A stretch of DNA of 64,000 nt, taken from NCBI RefSeq assembly GCF_002563895.1, contig NZ_PDJB01000001.1, positions 2,525,501 to 2,589,500 on the forward strand, written 5' to 3'. The notes below the pieces were generated by a model. The model made no database searches. It saw nothing but the letters and a program-made list of their open reading frames with translations, and had not been told where the DNA came from. Shown one piece after another: positions 8,676-31,000 of this stretch (the first letter of the stretch is position 1; each line of letters starts with the position of its first letter). A program made the position numbers and the translations under genes. This DNA is from Pseudomonas lurida (lineage in GTDB: Bacteria > Pseudomonadota > Gammaproteobacteria > Pseudomonadales > Pseudomonadaceae).

Positions 8676-9506
8676 ATGACGAAAAAGAATCTGGTGTACG
8701 TGTGGTCCCTGCGCAATGCCGCCGCCGACAAGGCCGGGCAGCCGGTGGCCTACAAGGACCACGAGCGCTACATGATGTCGGTGCTGGAATCCCTGGCCGG
8801 GGCGCTGAATGACACGCCGCTGGGCGATGCCTACAACCTGGTGGGGGTGGTGTATGACGATGACGAGCAGAACCCGCGGGACCAGCAATTGGTCAGTGAC
8901 TACGGTTTTGCCTACCAGCCGGGGCGCCAGTGGCTTTACCCAGCCGATCTGCGGGTGCAGGGGCGCCTGGTCAATGATTTGCTGTTGAGCGTGCCGTCCA
9001 CCTATCGTCGCCTGCCACGGGGCAGTGCGGAACACATCGCCGGCAAGCAGGATTTCGAACGCCGCCTGCACGACACGTTGGTGGAATTGAAGGCCGATAT
9101 CGTGGTGCTGGACGGTCTGCTGGTGATCCTCGATGAGCTGGTACGCCCCGGGGCGCCGTTTGCCCGCCGCATCATGAACATCCACCCGGGCATTACCCGC
9201 ATCGAGTCGCCTTACGAGCGCCGGGGCGCCTATGCAACCTGGAACGCCCTGTATGGCGCGCGCGGGCTGACTGTGACGGATTGGGCGACCAAGGCCACGA
9301 CGCCATCGGAGCCGCTGTACCTCACTGGCGCCTCGTTCCACTACGTGGATAACGGCATTGATTCGGGCGAAGTGTTCCACGACGTGCTCAAGACCGAGAT
9401 CTCTCCCGAAGACACCATCCTCGAGTTGCGCTGGAACAACTTCAACAACAGCCTGTTCCCGGCGTTGCATGAAGGGTTGGCGTTGTTGGCACAAAAGGGC
9501 TTCTAA
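8676..9506 (+). CDS. pvdF: N5-hydroxyornithine formyltransferase
   Basis: The 276-residue product matches PvdF in length. It formylates N5-hydroxyornithine using N10-formyltetrahydrofolate, making the formyl-hydroxyornithine that binds iron in pyoverdine. The glycinamide-ribonucleotide-formyltransferase-type catalytic triad is visible: Asn168 and His170 in NIHPG, and Asp229 in IDSGEV. The start at ATG 8676 is preferred to an in-frame GTG at 8646, since the family begins close to MTKKNLVYVW. A PvdS box stands upstream. Its presence says the local pyoverdine contains fOHOrn, although no fOHOrn-activating module is in this window. Confidence 0.93.
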   Translation: MTKKNLVYVWSLRNAAADKAGQPVAYKDHERYMMSVLESLAGALNDTPLGDAYNLVGVVYDDDEQNPRDQQLVSDYGFAYQPGRQWLYPADLRVQGRLVNDLLLSVPSTYRRLPRGSAEHIAGKQDFERRLHDTLVELKADIVVLDGLLVILDELVRPGAPFARRIMNIHPGITRIESPYERRGAYATWNALYGARGLTVTDWATKATTPSEPLYLTGASFHYVDNGIDSGEVFHDVLKTEISPEDTILELRWNNFNNSLFPALHEGLALLAQKGF

Positions 9507-9526
9507 AGCAGCCACGGCTAAACAAG

Positions 9527-9613
9527 GTGGGAGCGGGCTTGTTCGCGAATGCGGTGCATCAGTCGACTTATCCGGTGACTGTCACACTGCATTCGCGAGC
9601 AAGCCCGCTCCCA
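9527..9613. repeat. REPIN-like palindrome between convergent pvdF and pvdO
   Basis: The left arm starts GTGGGAGCGGGCTTG and runs to GAATGC near 9552. The right arm from about 9589 (GCATTCGC then GAGCAAGCCCGCTCCCA) is its reverse complement with one or two mismatches. The loop is about 35 bases. It fills the gap between the two stop codons and could also stop transcription. It closely resembles the element at 58694-58780. Confidence 0.82.
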
Positions 9614-9631
9614 TGGAGGCTTCCTGCGTTA

Positions 9632-10492
9632 CTACAGGTCGCGCACCACCCTGAACCCAATCCAATCCCCCCGCGTCTGCGGGTAGATGGTGTTGCGGTT
9701 GCCCGAGCGCGAGAACACCGGCGCTTCGCCCCAGTCATTGCCGCGAATCATGTAGCCCTCGCAGTGCGGCTCCATCCACGCACTGCCGTCGGTGGGCGCG
9801 CCGATGTAGTTGGGGTGTTCGCAGTCAGCCACTCGTTCGTAGACGTTGCCATGCATGTCGTACAGGCCGAAGGCGTTCGGTGGGTAGCTGCCGACCGGCG
9901 ACGAGTAGCTGTACCCATCGGCTGGACCATAGGTGTTGGCATGCTTGGCGATGCTGTAGCCCTTGCCTTCATCGAACGGGAAGGGGAACGGCCCGGTTGA
10001 GCCTGCGCGCGCGGCATATTCACGTTGGGCTTCGCTGACCATGTGGTATTGCTGGCCGGTTTTTTTCGACAGCCAGGCCACGTAGTGCTTGATGTCGTCC
10101 ATGTCCATGCACACCGCCGGCTGGCGCGGGCCCTGGGGATAGCGCGGCTTGCTGGCGATGCACTCGCGGCCGGGGCGCGTGTCGCCATCGGCGATCTTCA
10201 CGCCGGTCTGGCGGACATAGCTGTCCCATTCGCCGGCGGTGATGTGGAAGCGGCTCATGGCGAATGGCTTGGCGAAGGTCACGTCGTGCATCGGGCCTTC
10301 ATCTGGTTCGCGGCCGACTTCATCTTCCGGCGTGCCCATGGTGAAGGTGCCAGCGGGCAGCACCACCATTTCCGGGCAGTCCTTGCAGTCCTTGAACACC
10401 TTGCCGGGTTGTGGCGCGGCGGCCTGGGCCAGGCTTGGCAACAAGGCACCGCACAGGGCGGTGAGTGCCAGTGCCGTGAGGGGTTTGTTCAT
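9632..10492 (-). CDS. pvdO: Periplasmic FGE-sulfatase-domain protein for pyoverdine chromophore oxidation
   Basis: The 286-residue product has an N-terminal signal peptide ending near LAQAA. Formylglycine-generating-enzyme/sulfatase-modifying domain motifs follow, including MVVLPAGTFTMG, AQREYAARAG, NAFGLYDMHGNV and a C-terminal IGFRVVRD. PvdO is known to be needed for the last oxidation of dihydropyoverdine to the fluorescent chromophore. An AGGA ribosome site lies 5 bases before ATG 10492. It is the last gene of a pvdM-pvdN-pvdO operon, with a 34-base gap after pvdN. Confidence 0.92.
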   Translation of the reverse strand: MNKPLTALALTALCGALLPSLAQAAAPQPGKVFKDCKDCPEMVVLPAGTFTMGTPEDEVGREPDEGPMHDVTFAKPFAMSRFHITAGEWDSYVRQTGVKIADGDTRPGRECIASKPRYPQGPRQPAVCMDMDDIKHYVAWLSKKTGQQYHMVSEAQREYAARAGSTGPFPFPFDEGKGYSIAKHANTYGPADGYSYSSPVGSYPPNAFGLYDMHGNVYERVADCEHPNYIGAPTDGSAWMEPHCEGYMIRGNDWGEAPVFSRSGNRNTIYPQTRGDWIGFRVVRDL

Positions 10493-10526
10493 GGAGTCCT
10501 CTCATTCAACGTGGAAAAAGTGTGCG

Positions 10527-11798
10527 TTACACCCGCTGGCCCAGCACGGTCATGAAACGCTGGATCTCATCGGAATCATTGAGCAGGCCGGGTGCGGTGC
10601 GGATCACCGGGCCGACATCACGGTCCACCGCGTCGATGACCACACGGTTTTTCATCATGTAGGCCGCCACGGCATCGCTGTCCTGGCCCTTGACCCGGAA
10701 GAAGGTAAAGCCGGCCGACAGCTCGGGGCTGCGTGGGGTAACCAGTTCGATCTTCGGGTGCGTCAGCAGTTGATCTTTCAATTCGGTATTCAGCGCATGG
10801 ATGCGCGCCTGCACCTGCGCCTTGCCCAGCTGCAAATGCAGCTTGAAGGCCTCGTCCGCCGCCCAGCGATGCTCGAAGGCGTGGTAGCCGCCCGGGGTCA
10901 TGATGGTGGCGAAGTCCTTGTCTTCGGAGAAGGTCGGCACCATGGGGGTCACGTATTTGTTGTCCGGATCGCGGGCGCACACCAGTCCGGTACCGCGTGG
11001 GCCGAACATCCACTTGTGGGTGCCGGCGATGAAAAAGTCGCAATGCATGTCCGGGAAATCGAGGTTTTCCACGCCGAAGCCATGCACGCCGTCGACCACG
11101 TAGAGGAGGCGGTCCTTGTCATCACGGTGGCGGTTGTGTTCTTCCACCAGCTTGCCGATCTCGCCGATGGGCAGTTTCACGCCGCTGCCGGACTGCACCC
11201 AGGTCATGCCCAGCACGCGGGTGTTGGGGCGGATATTGCGCTGGATGTTGCCCAGCACCTCGTCGACGGATACGCGGTTGGCATTCTCGAACAGGCGAAT
11301 CTTGCGGACCTGGGTCTGCTCCTTGCGTACGCGAAAATCCAGGCTGAACGCGGTGGCATAGTGTTCGTGGACGGTGGTGAGGATCTCCTGGTCAGGGCGT
11401 ACCTTGATCCCGCCGTAAATCATCGCCAGCCCTTCGGAAGTGCTGCCGGTGAGGGCGATCTGCGGCGGTGTGGCCTTCAGGTAGCGGCCGGCCCACTCGC
11501 GTACCTGGCCTTCACGCTTCCAGGCTTCCTGCAAGTCCCAGTCCATGGCCAGCCCTGGGTTGCGGTCGATCTGTGCGCGGTAACGCTCGATGGCGTCGCG
11601 CACCGGCTTGGGATGGGTAGCCACCAGGAAGTTCGAAAAGTGCAGGTAATTGGGGTCCTGGTTGAACAGTTGCTTGAGCCCCGTCCATGGGTCATCTGCT
11701 GCAGTGGCGGCGAGTGCCTGTGGGAGCAGGGCGGCACCCAGTGGCAGGCTGGCGGCAAATACACCCGCTTGCTTGAGAAACGTACGGCGGTCGGTCAT
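10527..11798 (-). CDS. pvdN: Tat-exported PLP-dependent enzyme modifying the pyoverdine side chain
   Basis: The 423-residue protein begins with a twin-arginine signal (DRRTFLKQAG then a hydrophobic run ending in ALAA). The rest is a class V aminotransferase fold. FFIAGTHKWMFGPRGTG holds the expected PLP lysine and YVVDGVHGFG the cofactor-binding aspartate. PvdN acts in the periplasm and converts the N-terminal glutamate side chain of pyoverdine to succinamide. It is the middle gene of the pvdMNO operon, 18 bases after pvdM. Confidence 0.92.
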   Translation of the reverse strand: MTDRRTFLKQAGVFAASLPLGAALLPQALAATAADDPWTGLKQLFNQDPNYLHFSNFLVATHPKPVRDAIERYRAQIDRNPGLAMDWDLQEAWKREGQVREWAGRYLKATPPQIALTGSTSEGLAMIYGGIKVRPDQEILTTVHEHYATAFSLDFRVRKEQTQVRKIRLFENANRVSVDEVLGNIQRNIRPNTRVLGMTWVQSGSGVKLPIGEIGKLVEEHNRHRDDKDRLLYVVDGVHGFGVENLDFPDMHCDFFIAGTHKWMFGPRGTGLVCARDPDNKYVTPMVPTFSEDKDFATIMTPGGYHAFEHRWAADEAFKLHLQLGKAQVQARIHALNTELKDQLLTHPKIELVTPRSPELSAGFTFFRVKGQDSDAVAAYMMKNRVVIDAVDRDVGPVIRTAPGLLNDSDEIQRFMTVLGQRV

Positions 11799-11816
11799 GG
11801 ACTGGCTTCTAGGTGA

Positions 11817-13166
11817 TTAGCGATTGGCCAAGGGCTTGGCGGCTTTTTGTACTTGGTCCCACACCCGCAGGAAATTACCTCCCCACAGCTTGGCGATATC
11901 GGCTTCGGAATAGCCGCGCTGGATCAGTTCGGCAGTGACGTTGCGTATTTCGCCGACGTTGTTCCAGCCCTGGACGCCGCCGCCATCGTTGAAGTCGGAA
12001 GCGAGGCCGACATGGTCGATGCCGATCTTGCGCACGGTGTAGTCGATGGCATCCCCCAGGTCCTTGAGGGTGGCCTTGGGTTCTTCATCGAGGATGCCGT
12101 ACAGCGCGCTGGCGTACTCGCCGAACTTGTGTTCCGGCCAGGCGGCAATGATTGCGTCGCCCGGCATCAACGCCACGGCCAGGTTGGGCAGCGGTGGCAG
12201 GTCGAAGCGTGCGCGCAGGGCGTTGAGCTTGTCCTGGGTCGGCTGGCTCAGCGGGCGCAGGTAGGCGGAGAAGCCCACGATCTGCACCACGCCGCCGCTG
12301 TTCTTGATCAGTTGCAGTTCTTTGTCGCTGAGGTTGCGCGGGATATCGACCGACGCGCGCGGCGCCGAGTGCGACGCCACCATGGGCGTGCGGCTCAATT
12401 GCGCCACTTGCTCCAGGGCCTTGGTCGACATTTGCGACACGTCGATGATGACGCCCAGGTCATTGAGGCGATGCACCGCTTGCTTGCCAATGTCCGACAA
12501 GCCGTCGAGGGCGTCGGTGGAGTCATTGAAAAACGGCAGGGGCCGCGATGAATCTGACCAGGCGTTGTTGCCCACATAGCTGAAACCGAACATGCGCATG
12601 CCGCGCGCGGCCCACAGGTCCAGCAGGTTCAAGTCGTTGCCCAGCGGGTAGGCGTTGAGCATGCTGATGAAGATCGCGAACTTGCCTTCGCCGTGCAGAC
12701 GCCGGAAATCGTCCGGGGTGTAGGCGATGGCGACCTGGTTGGGGTAGTCGCGCACCATGCCGCTGATGATCTTGTAGCGCACTTCCTGTTCGTTGCGCGC
12801 CGCCTCGACAAAGCCGTCGGTGGGCTTGTGCGGGGCGTTGGGGCCGTTCCAGATTTCCGGCCAGCCGAAAATCGTCAGCGCCGCACCGGACAAACGCCCG
12901 CGTGCCGCCTTGGCCAAGTCGAATTGGCCTTCACCGTCCTTGTCGGCCTCGTTGCCGGCAGTGCCGAAATTCACAGGCACGGTGATATGGCTGTCGAACG
13001 ACAGCAGCCGATCCTGCATTTCATTGGCTTGCTTGATCACTGCCAGCGGGTAACCGGCATTGCCCTTGAACCAGTGATTCCAGACCAGGAAACCGGCTCC
13101 GGCACCGATGGCCAGTGCCAGCGGCAAGCCGATATACAGCGCCTTTTTCGAACGTGTTTTTGTCAT
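11817..13166 (-). CDS. pvdM: Membrane-anchored periplasmic dipeptidase-like pyoverdine maturation protein
   Basis: The 449-residue product has an N-terminal hydrophobic anchor or signal (ALYIGLPLALAIGAGAG). It is followed by a renal-dipeptidase (M19) fold with metal-site segments SFDSHITV, VASHSAPRA and DHVGLASDF. PvdM is needed for efficient chromophore maturation; its chemical substrate is uncertain. I use ATG 13166 (MTKTRSKKAL), because that length fits the family and GAGATGG lies just upstream. The Met two codons earlier (13172) is equally readable. First gene of pvdMNO, under its own PvdS box. Confidence 0.9.
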   Translation of the reverse strand: MTKTRSKKALYIGLPLALAIGAGAGFLVWNHWFKGNAGYPLAVIKQANEMQDRLLSFDSHITVPVNFGTAGNEADKDGEGQFDLAKAARGRLSGAALTIFGWPEIWNGPNAPHKPTDGFVEAARNEQEVRYKIISGMVRDYPNQVAIAYTPDDFRRLHGEGKFAIFISMLNAYPLGNDLNLLDLWAARGMRMFGFSYVGNNAWSDSSRPLPFFNDSTDALDGLSDIGKQAVHRLNDLGVIIDVSQMSTKALEQVAQLSRTPMVASHSAPRASVDIPRNLSDKELQLIKNSGGVVQIVGFSAYLRPLSQPTQDKLNALRARFDLPPLPNLAVALMPGDAIIAAWPEHKFGEYASALYGILDEEPKATLKDLGDAIDYTVRKIGIDHVGLASDFNDGGGVQGWNNVGEIRNVTAELIQRGYSEADIAKLWGGNFLRVWDQVQKAAKPLANR

Positions 13167-13206
13167 TGCCATCTCAGTCAGTTGAGGCCTTCGCTATCAG
13201 GGAAGG

Positions 13207-13230
13207 ACGAGTGATGGCCGGGGAAATTTA
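13207..13230 (-). promoter_or_regulatory. PvdS box for the pvdM-pvdN-pvdO operon
   Basis: On the minus strand TAAAT (13230-13226), 16 bases, then CGT (13209-13207). It is an exact consensus, about 40 bases upstream of the pvdM start. Confidence 0.9.
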
Positions 13231-13249
13231 GGCGGCGAGGGCGCGCCGG

Positions 13250-13273
13250 TAAATTTCCCCGGCGGGCAAACGT
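13250..13273 (+). promoter_or_regulatory. PvdS box for pvdP
   Basis: TAAAT at 13250-13254, 16 bases, CGT at 13271-13273. It is an exact consensus, 36 bases before the pvdP start and back to back with the pvdM box. Confidence 0.9.
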
Positions 13274-13308
13274 TCTAGCTCTGATAAAGCCGTTTCCTAA
13301 GGTAGACA

Positions 13309-14934
13309 ATGACCATCTCTCGACGTGGGTTCATCGCAGGCCTGGCACTGACAGGCGCCGCTGTGCCCGCCGCCTTCTATGCCCATCGCGAGTTGACGCG
13401 CGAAGAAGAATTTCCCATCACCCCCGGCGAAGCCACGGTGGACCTGGCGGACACCGCCGGCCAGCACCTGGCGAACACGCTGCGTGGAGTCTGGAACCTG
13501 CGCCTGGAAGGCCGCGACGCCGGTCTCAAGGGCTTGCCGCTGGAAGGCCTGGCGCTGCTGCTCGACATCGCCCCCCGTGGACGTGGCCTGCGCGGCTACC
13601 TGGACACCGCCGTCAACTTGCGCGCCGAGGGCGAACCGCGTTACCGCGTGCTGGGCGATCTGCTGACAGGGGAAAGCGCGGTGCTCTACTGGCGCCTCAT
13701 CGACCGTGATTCGGCCGATGGCATGCCGGCCTATGAGTTCAAGATGACCCTTGACCAGGTCTGGGCCGACTTCGCCAACGCCGGCAGCAGCACCCTGAGC
13801 GGTCAGATCCTCGACCTGGATCGACCGCTGGCGCTGGTTGAACGCGATAGTCGCTTCATCGCCCATAAACAGGGGTTCCCCGAGGCCCGCCAGCGTATCG
13901 GGCTCAACCCGACCCTGCTGGCCTGGCTGGTCGCCCCTGAGCACCGGCTGTTTCACCAGCTGTGGCACGCCACCCGCGACCAGTGGCACAAACTCTCCGA
14001 AGAAAAACGCGACGCCTTGCGCGGTATCGGCTGGCAGCCTGGCCCGCGTGGACAGGAGCGCGACGCACGGGGCAAACGCAAGGACCGCAACGGCTCGGGG
14101 ATCGACTTCTTCTTTATGCATCGGCACATGCTCGGTACGGCGCGTTCCATGCAGCACCTGCCTTCATGGCCGCGCTTCCCCGAGCCGCAGCCGGCCCTGG
14201 AGCGTGATCGCCTGGGCTTTCTGCGCTACTTCGACAACCACGACGGTTTCGCGCTGCCGCCCACCTGGTTGGCGCCGGATGACAGCGAGTACACCCAGTG
14301 GGTCAGCGACATCAAGGCTGCCGAGACGTATCACAGCAACTTCCAGGTGTGGGAGTCCCAATACCGCGACCCGCGCTACCTGGCCAAATTCACCCTGGGG
14401 CAGTTGGGCTCCGAAATGGAACTGGGCCTGCACGACTGGCTGCACATGCGCTGGGCTTCGGTGCCGCGCGACCCGTCCAACGGCGCACCCGTGCCCATGG
14501 CCCGTGACCCCTCCGACTTCGCCCCACGCTGGTACGCCGCGGAGAACGACTTCCTTGGCGACCCGTTCTCCTCCCACGTCAACCCGGTGTTCTGGCACTT
14601 CCATGGCTGGATCGATGACCGTATCGAAGACTGGTTCCGCGCCCATGAGCGTTTCAATCCGGGCGAAGTCAGCCGTATGGAAGTCAATGGTGTGGCCTGG
14701 TTCGCACCGGGCCGCTGGGTGGAGGTCGGCGACCCCTGGCTGGGTCCCGATACCCATGGCTGCAGCACCACGCCGGGCTTGCAGATGGGCCGGTCGATGG
14801 AGATGGACCCGGAGACCATGAAGCTGGCGCTGCGCATTACTTTCGGTGAAGACGAAACCCTGTTGCAGGGCCTATTCAAGCGCGTGCCGAGACGGCCGTG
14901 GTACGCCCGTCACCTGAAATTGACCCGCGCCTGA
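13309..14934 (+). CDS. pvdP: Periplasmic copper tyrosinase maturing the pyoverdine chromophore
   Basis: The 541-residue protein opens with a Tat signal (SRRGFIAGLALTG). PvdP oxidises the D-Tyr of ferribactin to form the dihydroxyquinoline chromophore. Copper-ligand histidine clusters typical of a type-3 copper site are visible: FFFMHRHMLG, ELGLHDWLHMRW and NPVFWHFHGWIDD. AAGGT precedes the ATG. In P. aeruginosa the next genes are the opmQ/pvdT/pvdR efflux genes; here a lipopeptide NRPS follows instead. Confidence 0.94.
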   Translation: MTISRRGFIAGLALTGAAVPAAFYAHRELTREEEFPITPGEATVDLADTAGQHLANTLRGVWNLRLEGRDAGLKGLPLEGLALLLDIAPRGRGLRGYLDTAVNLRAEGEPRYRVLGDLLTGESAVLYWRLIDRDSADGMPAYEFKMTLDQVWADFANAGSSTLSGQILDLDRPLALVERDSRFIAHKQGFPEARQRIGLNPTLLAWLVAPEHRLFHQLWHATRDQWHKLSEEKRDALRGIGWQPGPRGQERDARGKRKDRNGSGIDFFFMHRHMLGTARSMQHLPSWPRFPEPQPALERDRLGFLRYFDNHDGFALPPTWLAPDDSEYTQWVSDIKAAETYHSNFQVWESQYRDPRYLAKFTLGQLGSEMELGLHDWLHMRWASVPRDPSNGAPVPMARDPSDFAPRWYAAENDFLGDPFSSHVNPVFWHFHGWIDDRIEDWFRAHERFNPGEVSRMEVNGVAWFAPGRWVEVGDPWLGPDTHGCSTTPGLQMGRSMEMDPETMKLALRITFGEDETLLQGLFKRVPRRPWYARHLKLTRA

Positions 14935-15180
14935 ACCTGTAGTGAGTCAGCTCAGCACGGCAATACGGTATTCACATTGAGATTGAACCAACCCAGATTC
15001 CCCTTGTCCCCGCTTCCCATGTCACCCCCCGCCTGCCAAATCCCTTAATTTTCCAAGCCTGCCGGAAGCCTCTCCAGGCCCCGGCTGTGCCCGCGTTTTT
15101 TGGGGGCGCCAGCACCCGATCCAAGCGGCAGCTGAAAACGGACTTTCTCCTTCACCGTGACTTACCAGGCAGGTTACCCC
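14935..15180 (+). other. Intergenic region carrying the presumed viscB promoter
   Basis: About 245 bases between pvdP and viscB hold no open frame I trust. I see no terminator, PvdS box or REP element. The lipopeptide operon promoter must lie here. AGGCAGG at 15167-15173 is the ribosome site for ATG 15181. Confidence 0.5.
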
Positions 15181-28004
<12,824 letters not shown>

Positions 28005-28008
<4 letters not shown>

Positions 28009-31000
28009 GCATTTTCGAACTGCTGGCGACGCTGAAGACCAAGGACGTACAGCTCACGCTGAAGGGTGAGCAGTTGTCGGTGCAAGGCAACAAACACGCC
28101 CTGAGCGACCCGTTGATCCTCGCCGCCTTGCGGGAACACAAGCCGGCGTTGATCGAGCTGATCAAGGCCGGCGAGTATTCGGCAGGCTACGAGGTGCCGG
28201 CCAATGGCATCCCGGCCGATGCACATCATATCACCCCGGCCATGCTGACCCTGTCTGATCTGAGCCAGGAGGAAGTTGACCGGATCGTCGCCACCGTCGA
28301 AGGCGGGGTGGCGAATATCCAGGACATTTACCCGCTGGCGCCGCTGCAGGAAGGCATTCTGTTCCACCACGCCAGCACCGAACAAGGCGACCCCTATGTG
28401 ATGCAGTCGCAGTTCGCCTTCGACAGTGTCGAGCGTTTCCAAGCGTTTGCCCTCGCGTTGCAAGGGGTGATGGACCGCCACGACATCCTGCGCACCGGCG
28501 TGGTCTGGGAGGGGTTGCAGCAGCCCTCGCAAGTGGTGTGGCGCACGGCACGCCTGCCGGTGCAGGCGCTTGAGCTGGACCCGGCCGACGGCGATATCGC
28601 CGCCCAGTTGCACGCACGTTTCGACGCTCGCCATTACCGCTTGGACGTGACCCAGGCGCCGCTGCTGCGCCTGGCCTGGGCAAAAGATCCGGTGCAGCAG
28701 CGCATTGTCGCCATGCTGCTGTTCCATCACATGGCCCTGGACCACAGCGCCCTGGAAGTGGTGCGCCATGAAATGCAGGCGTTTCTGCACGGCCACGCCG
28801 GGCAACTGGGCCATGCGGTGCCGTTTCGGAACTACGTGGCGCAAGCGCGCCTGGGTGTCAGCGAACAGCAGCATGAGGCGTTTTTCCAGCAGATGCTCGG
28901 CGATGTGGTCGAGCCGACCTTGCCCTTCGGGTTGCAGGATGTGCAGGGCGATGGCCGTGGGATCAATGAACTCGACTGGCCGTTGTCGGATGCGCTCAAC
29001 CAGCGCCTGCGCGCCCAGGCCCGCCTGCTCGGGGTCAGCGTCGCCAGCCTGTTTCACCTGGGTTGGGCCCAGGTGCTGAGTGCGCTGGCGGGCAAGTCCC
29101 AGGTCGTGTTCGGCACCGTGCTGATGGGCCGCCTGCAAGGCGGACACGCCACGGACCGCGCCTTGGGGATCTTCATCAACACCTTGCCGTTTCGCGTGGA
29201 CGTGGGCAGCGACGACCTGCGCAGCGCGGTCAAGGCCACCCACGCGCGCCTCACCGGCCTGTTGCGCCACGAACACGCGCCGCTGGCCCTGGCGCAACGC
29301 TGCAGCGGGGTGGTGGCGCCGACGCCGTTGTTCAGTGCGTTACTCAACTATCGCCACAGCGGCACCGGTAACAGCAGCGAAGCCGTGGCGGCGTGGCAGG
29401 GCATCGAGACACTGCGTTCGGATGAGCGCACCAACTACCCACTGACCCTGAGTGTCGACGACTTGGGCGAAGGTTTTGTCCTGCGTCTGCTGGCCACCAC
29501 CCAGGTCGATCCACAGCGCGTTTGCGCCTACCTGCAAACCGCGCTGGACAACCTGGTGGCAGCCCTGGAGCAGGCGCCGGGCACCGCCCTCGATCAGCTG
29601 TCGGTGGTGCCTGCTGCCGAACAGCAATTGCTGTTGGAACACTTCAACGCGACCCAGGCGGATTTCCCCCAAGGCACCACGCTGCACGGACGCATCGAAG
29701 CCCAGTCGGCGCTCACGCCCGACGCCGTGGCCGCCGTGCATCAGGACCGCCAGCTGACCTATGCCGAACTCAATCAACAAGCCAACCTGCTGGCCCATCA
29801 CCTGCTCGCGCTGGGCGTCAAGCCCGACGACCGCGTCGCGATCGTCGCCCGCCGTGGCCTGGATACCCTGGCCGGCCTGTTGGCGATTCTCAAGGCCGGC
29901 GCCTGCTACGTGCCGGTAGACCCGTCCCACCCGGCCGAACGCCTCAACTACCTGCTCAGCGACAGCGCCCCGGTGGCGGTGTTGACCCAGCAGGCCTTGC
30001 TGGAGCGCCTGCCGGCCCTTGAAGTGCCAGTGATCAACCTCGACCGCTTCACCTGGCAGCACCACTCGGCGGGCAACCCCAAGGCCGCGGTCACCCCGTC
30101 CAACCTCGCTTATGTGATCTACACCTCCGGCTCCACCGGCCTGCCCAAGGGCGTGATGGTGGAACACCACACCGTCACCAACCTGGTGGACTGGCATTGC
30201 AGCGCCTTTGACCTGTGTGCCGGACGCCACACTGCCAGTGTCGCCGGGTTCGGGTTTGACGCGATGGCCTGGGAGGTCTGGCCCGCGCTGTGCGTGGGCG
30301 CGACCCTGCACCTGCCACCGGCCCATGACGGCGCCGAGGATGTCGACGCGTTGCTGGCCTGGTGGTGCGCGCAGCCGTTGGACGTGTGCTTCCTGCCGAC
30401 GCCGGTGGCCGAGTACGCTTTCAGCCAGCAGGTCGAACACCCGACCCTGCGCACCTTGTTGATCGGCGGTGATCGCCTGCGCCAGTTCGGCCGGGCGCAG
30501 CGCTTTGACCTGATCAACAACTATGGCCCCACCGAAGCCACCGTAGTCGCCACTTCCGGCAAGGTCGAGGCCGGCCAGCCGTTGCACATCGGCAAACCCA
30601 TCGCCAATGCCACCGTGTACCTGCTGGATGAGCAGCAGCGGCCGGTACCCCTGGGGGTGGCGGGGGAGCTGTACGTGGGCGGCAAGGGCGTAGCGCGCGG
30701 CTACCTCAACCGCCCGGAATTGACCGCCGAACGCTTCCTGCAAGACCCCTTCAACGCCGGGCGCATGTACCGCACCGGCGACCTGGCACGCTGGCTACCG
30801 GAGGGCAACCTGGAGTACCTGGGCCGCAATGACGACCAAGTGAAGATTCGCGGCATGCGCATCGAGCTGGGCGAAATCGAAACCCAGCTCAACCAACTGG
30901 CAGGTATCCAGGAAGCCGTGGTGCTGGTGCGTGAAGAGCGGCTGGTGGCGTATTTCACTGAAAACCACTCGCTCGACCCATTGGCCGTGGGTGACCTGCG

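Noticed and set aside
9527..9613. A CRISPR-like repeat signal from the similar palindromes.
   Set aside because: The copies are singly dispersed many kilobases apart with no regular spacers or cas genes; REPIN-like elements explain them.
15157..15180. GTG 15157 as the start of viscB.
   Set aside because: ATG 15181 has AGGCAGG at good distance, and the protein then aligns with the viscC N-terminus.
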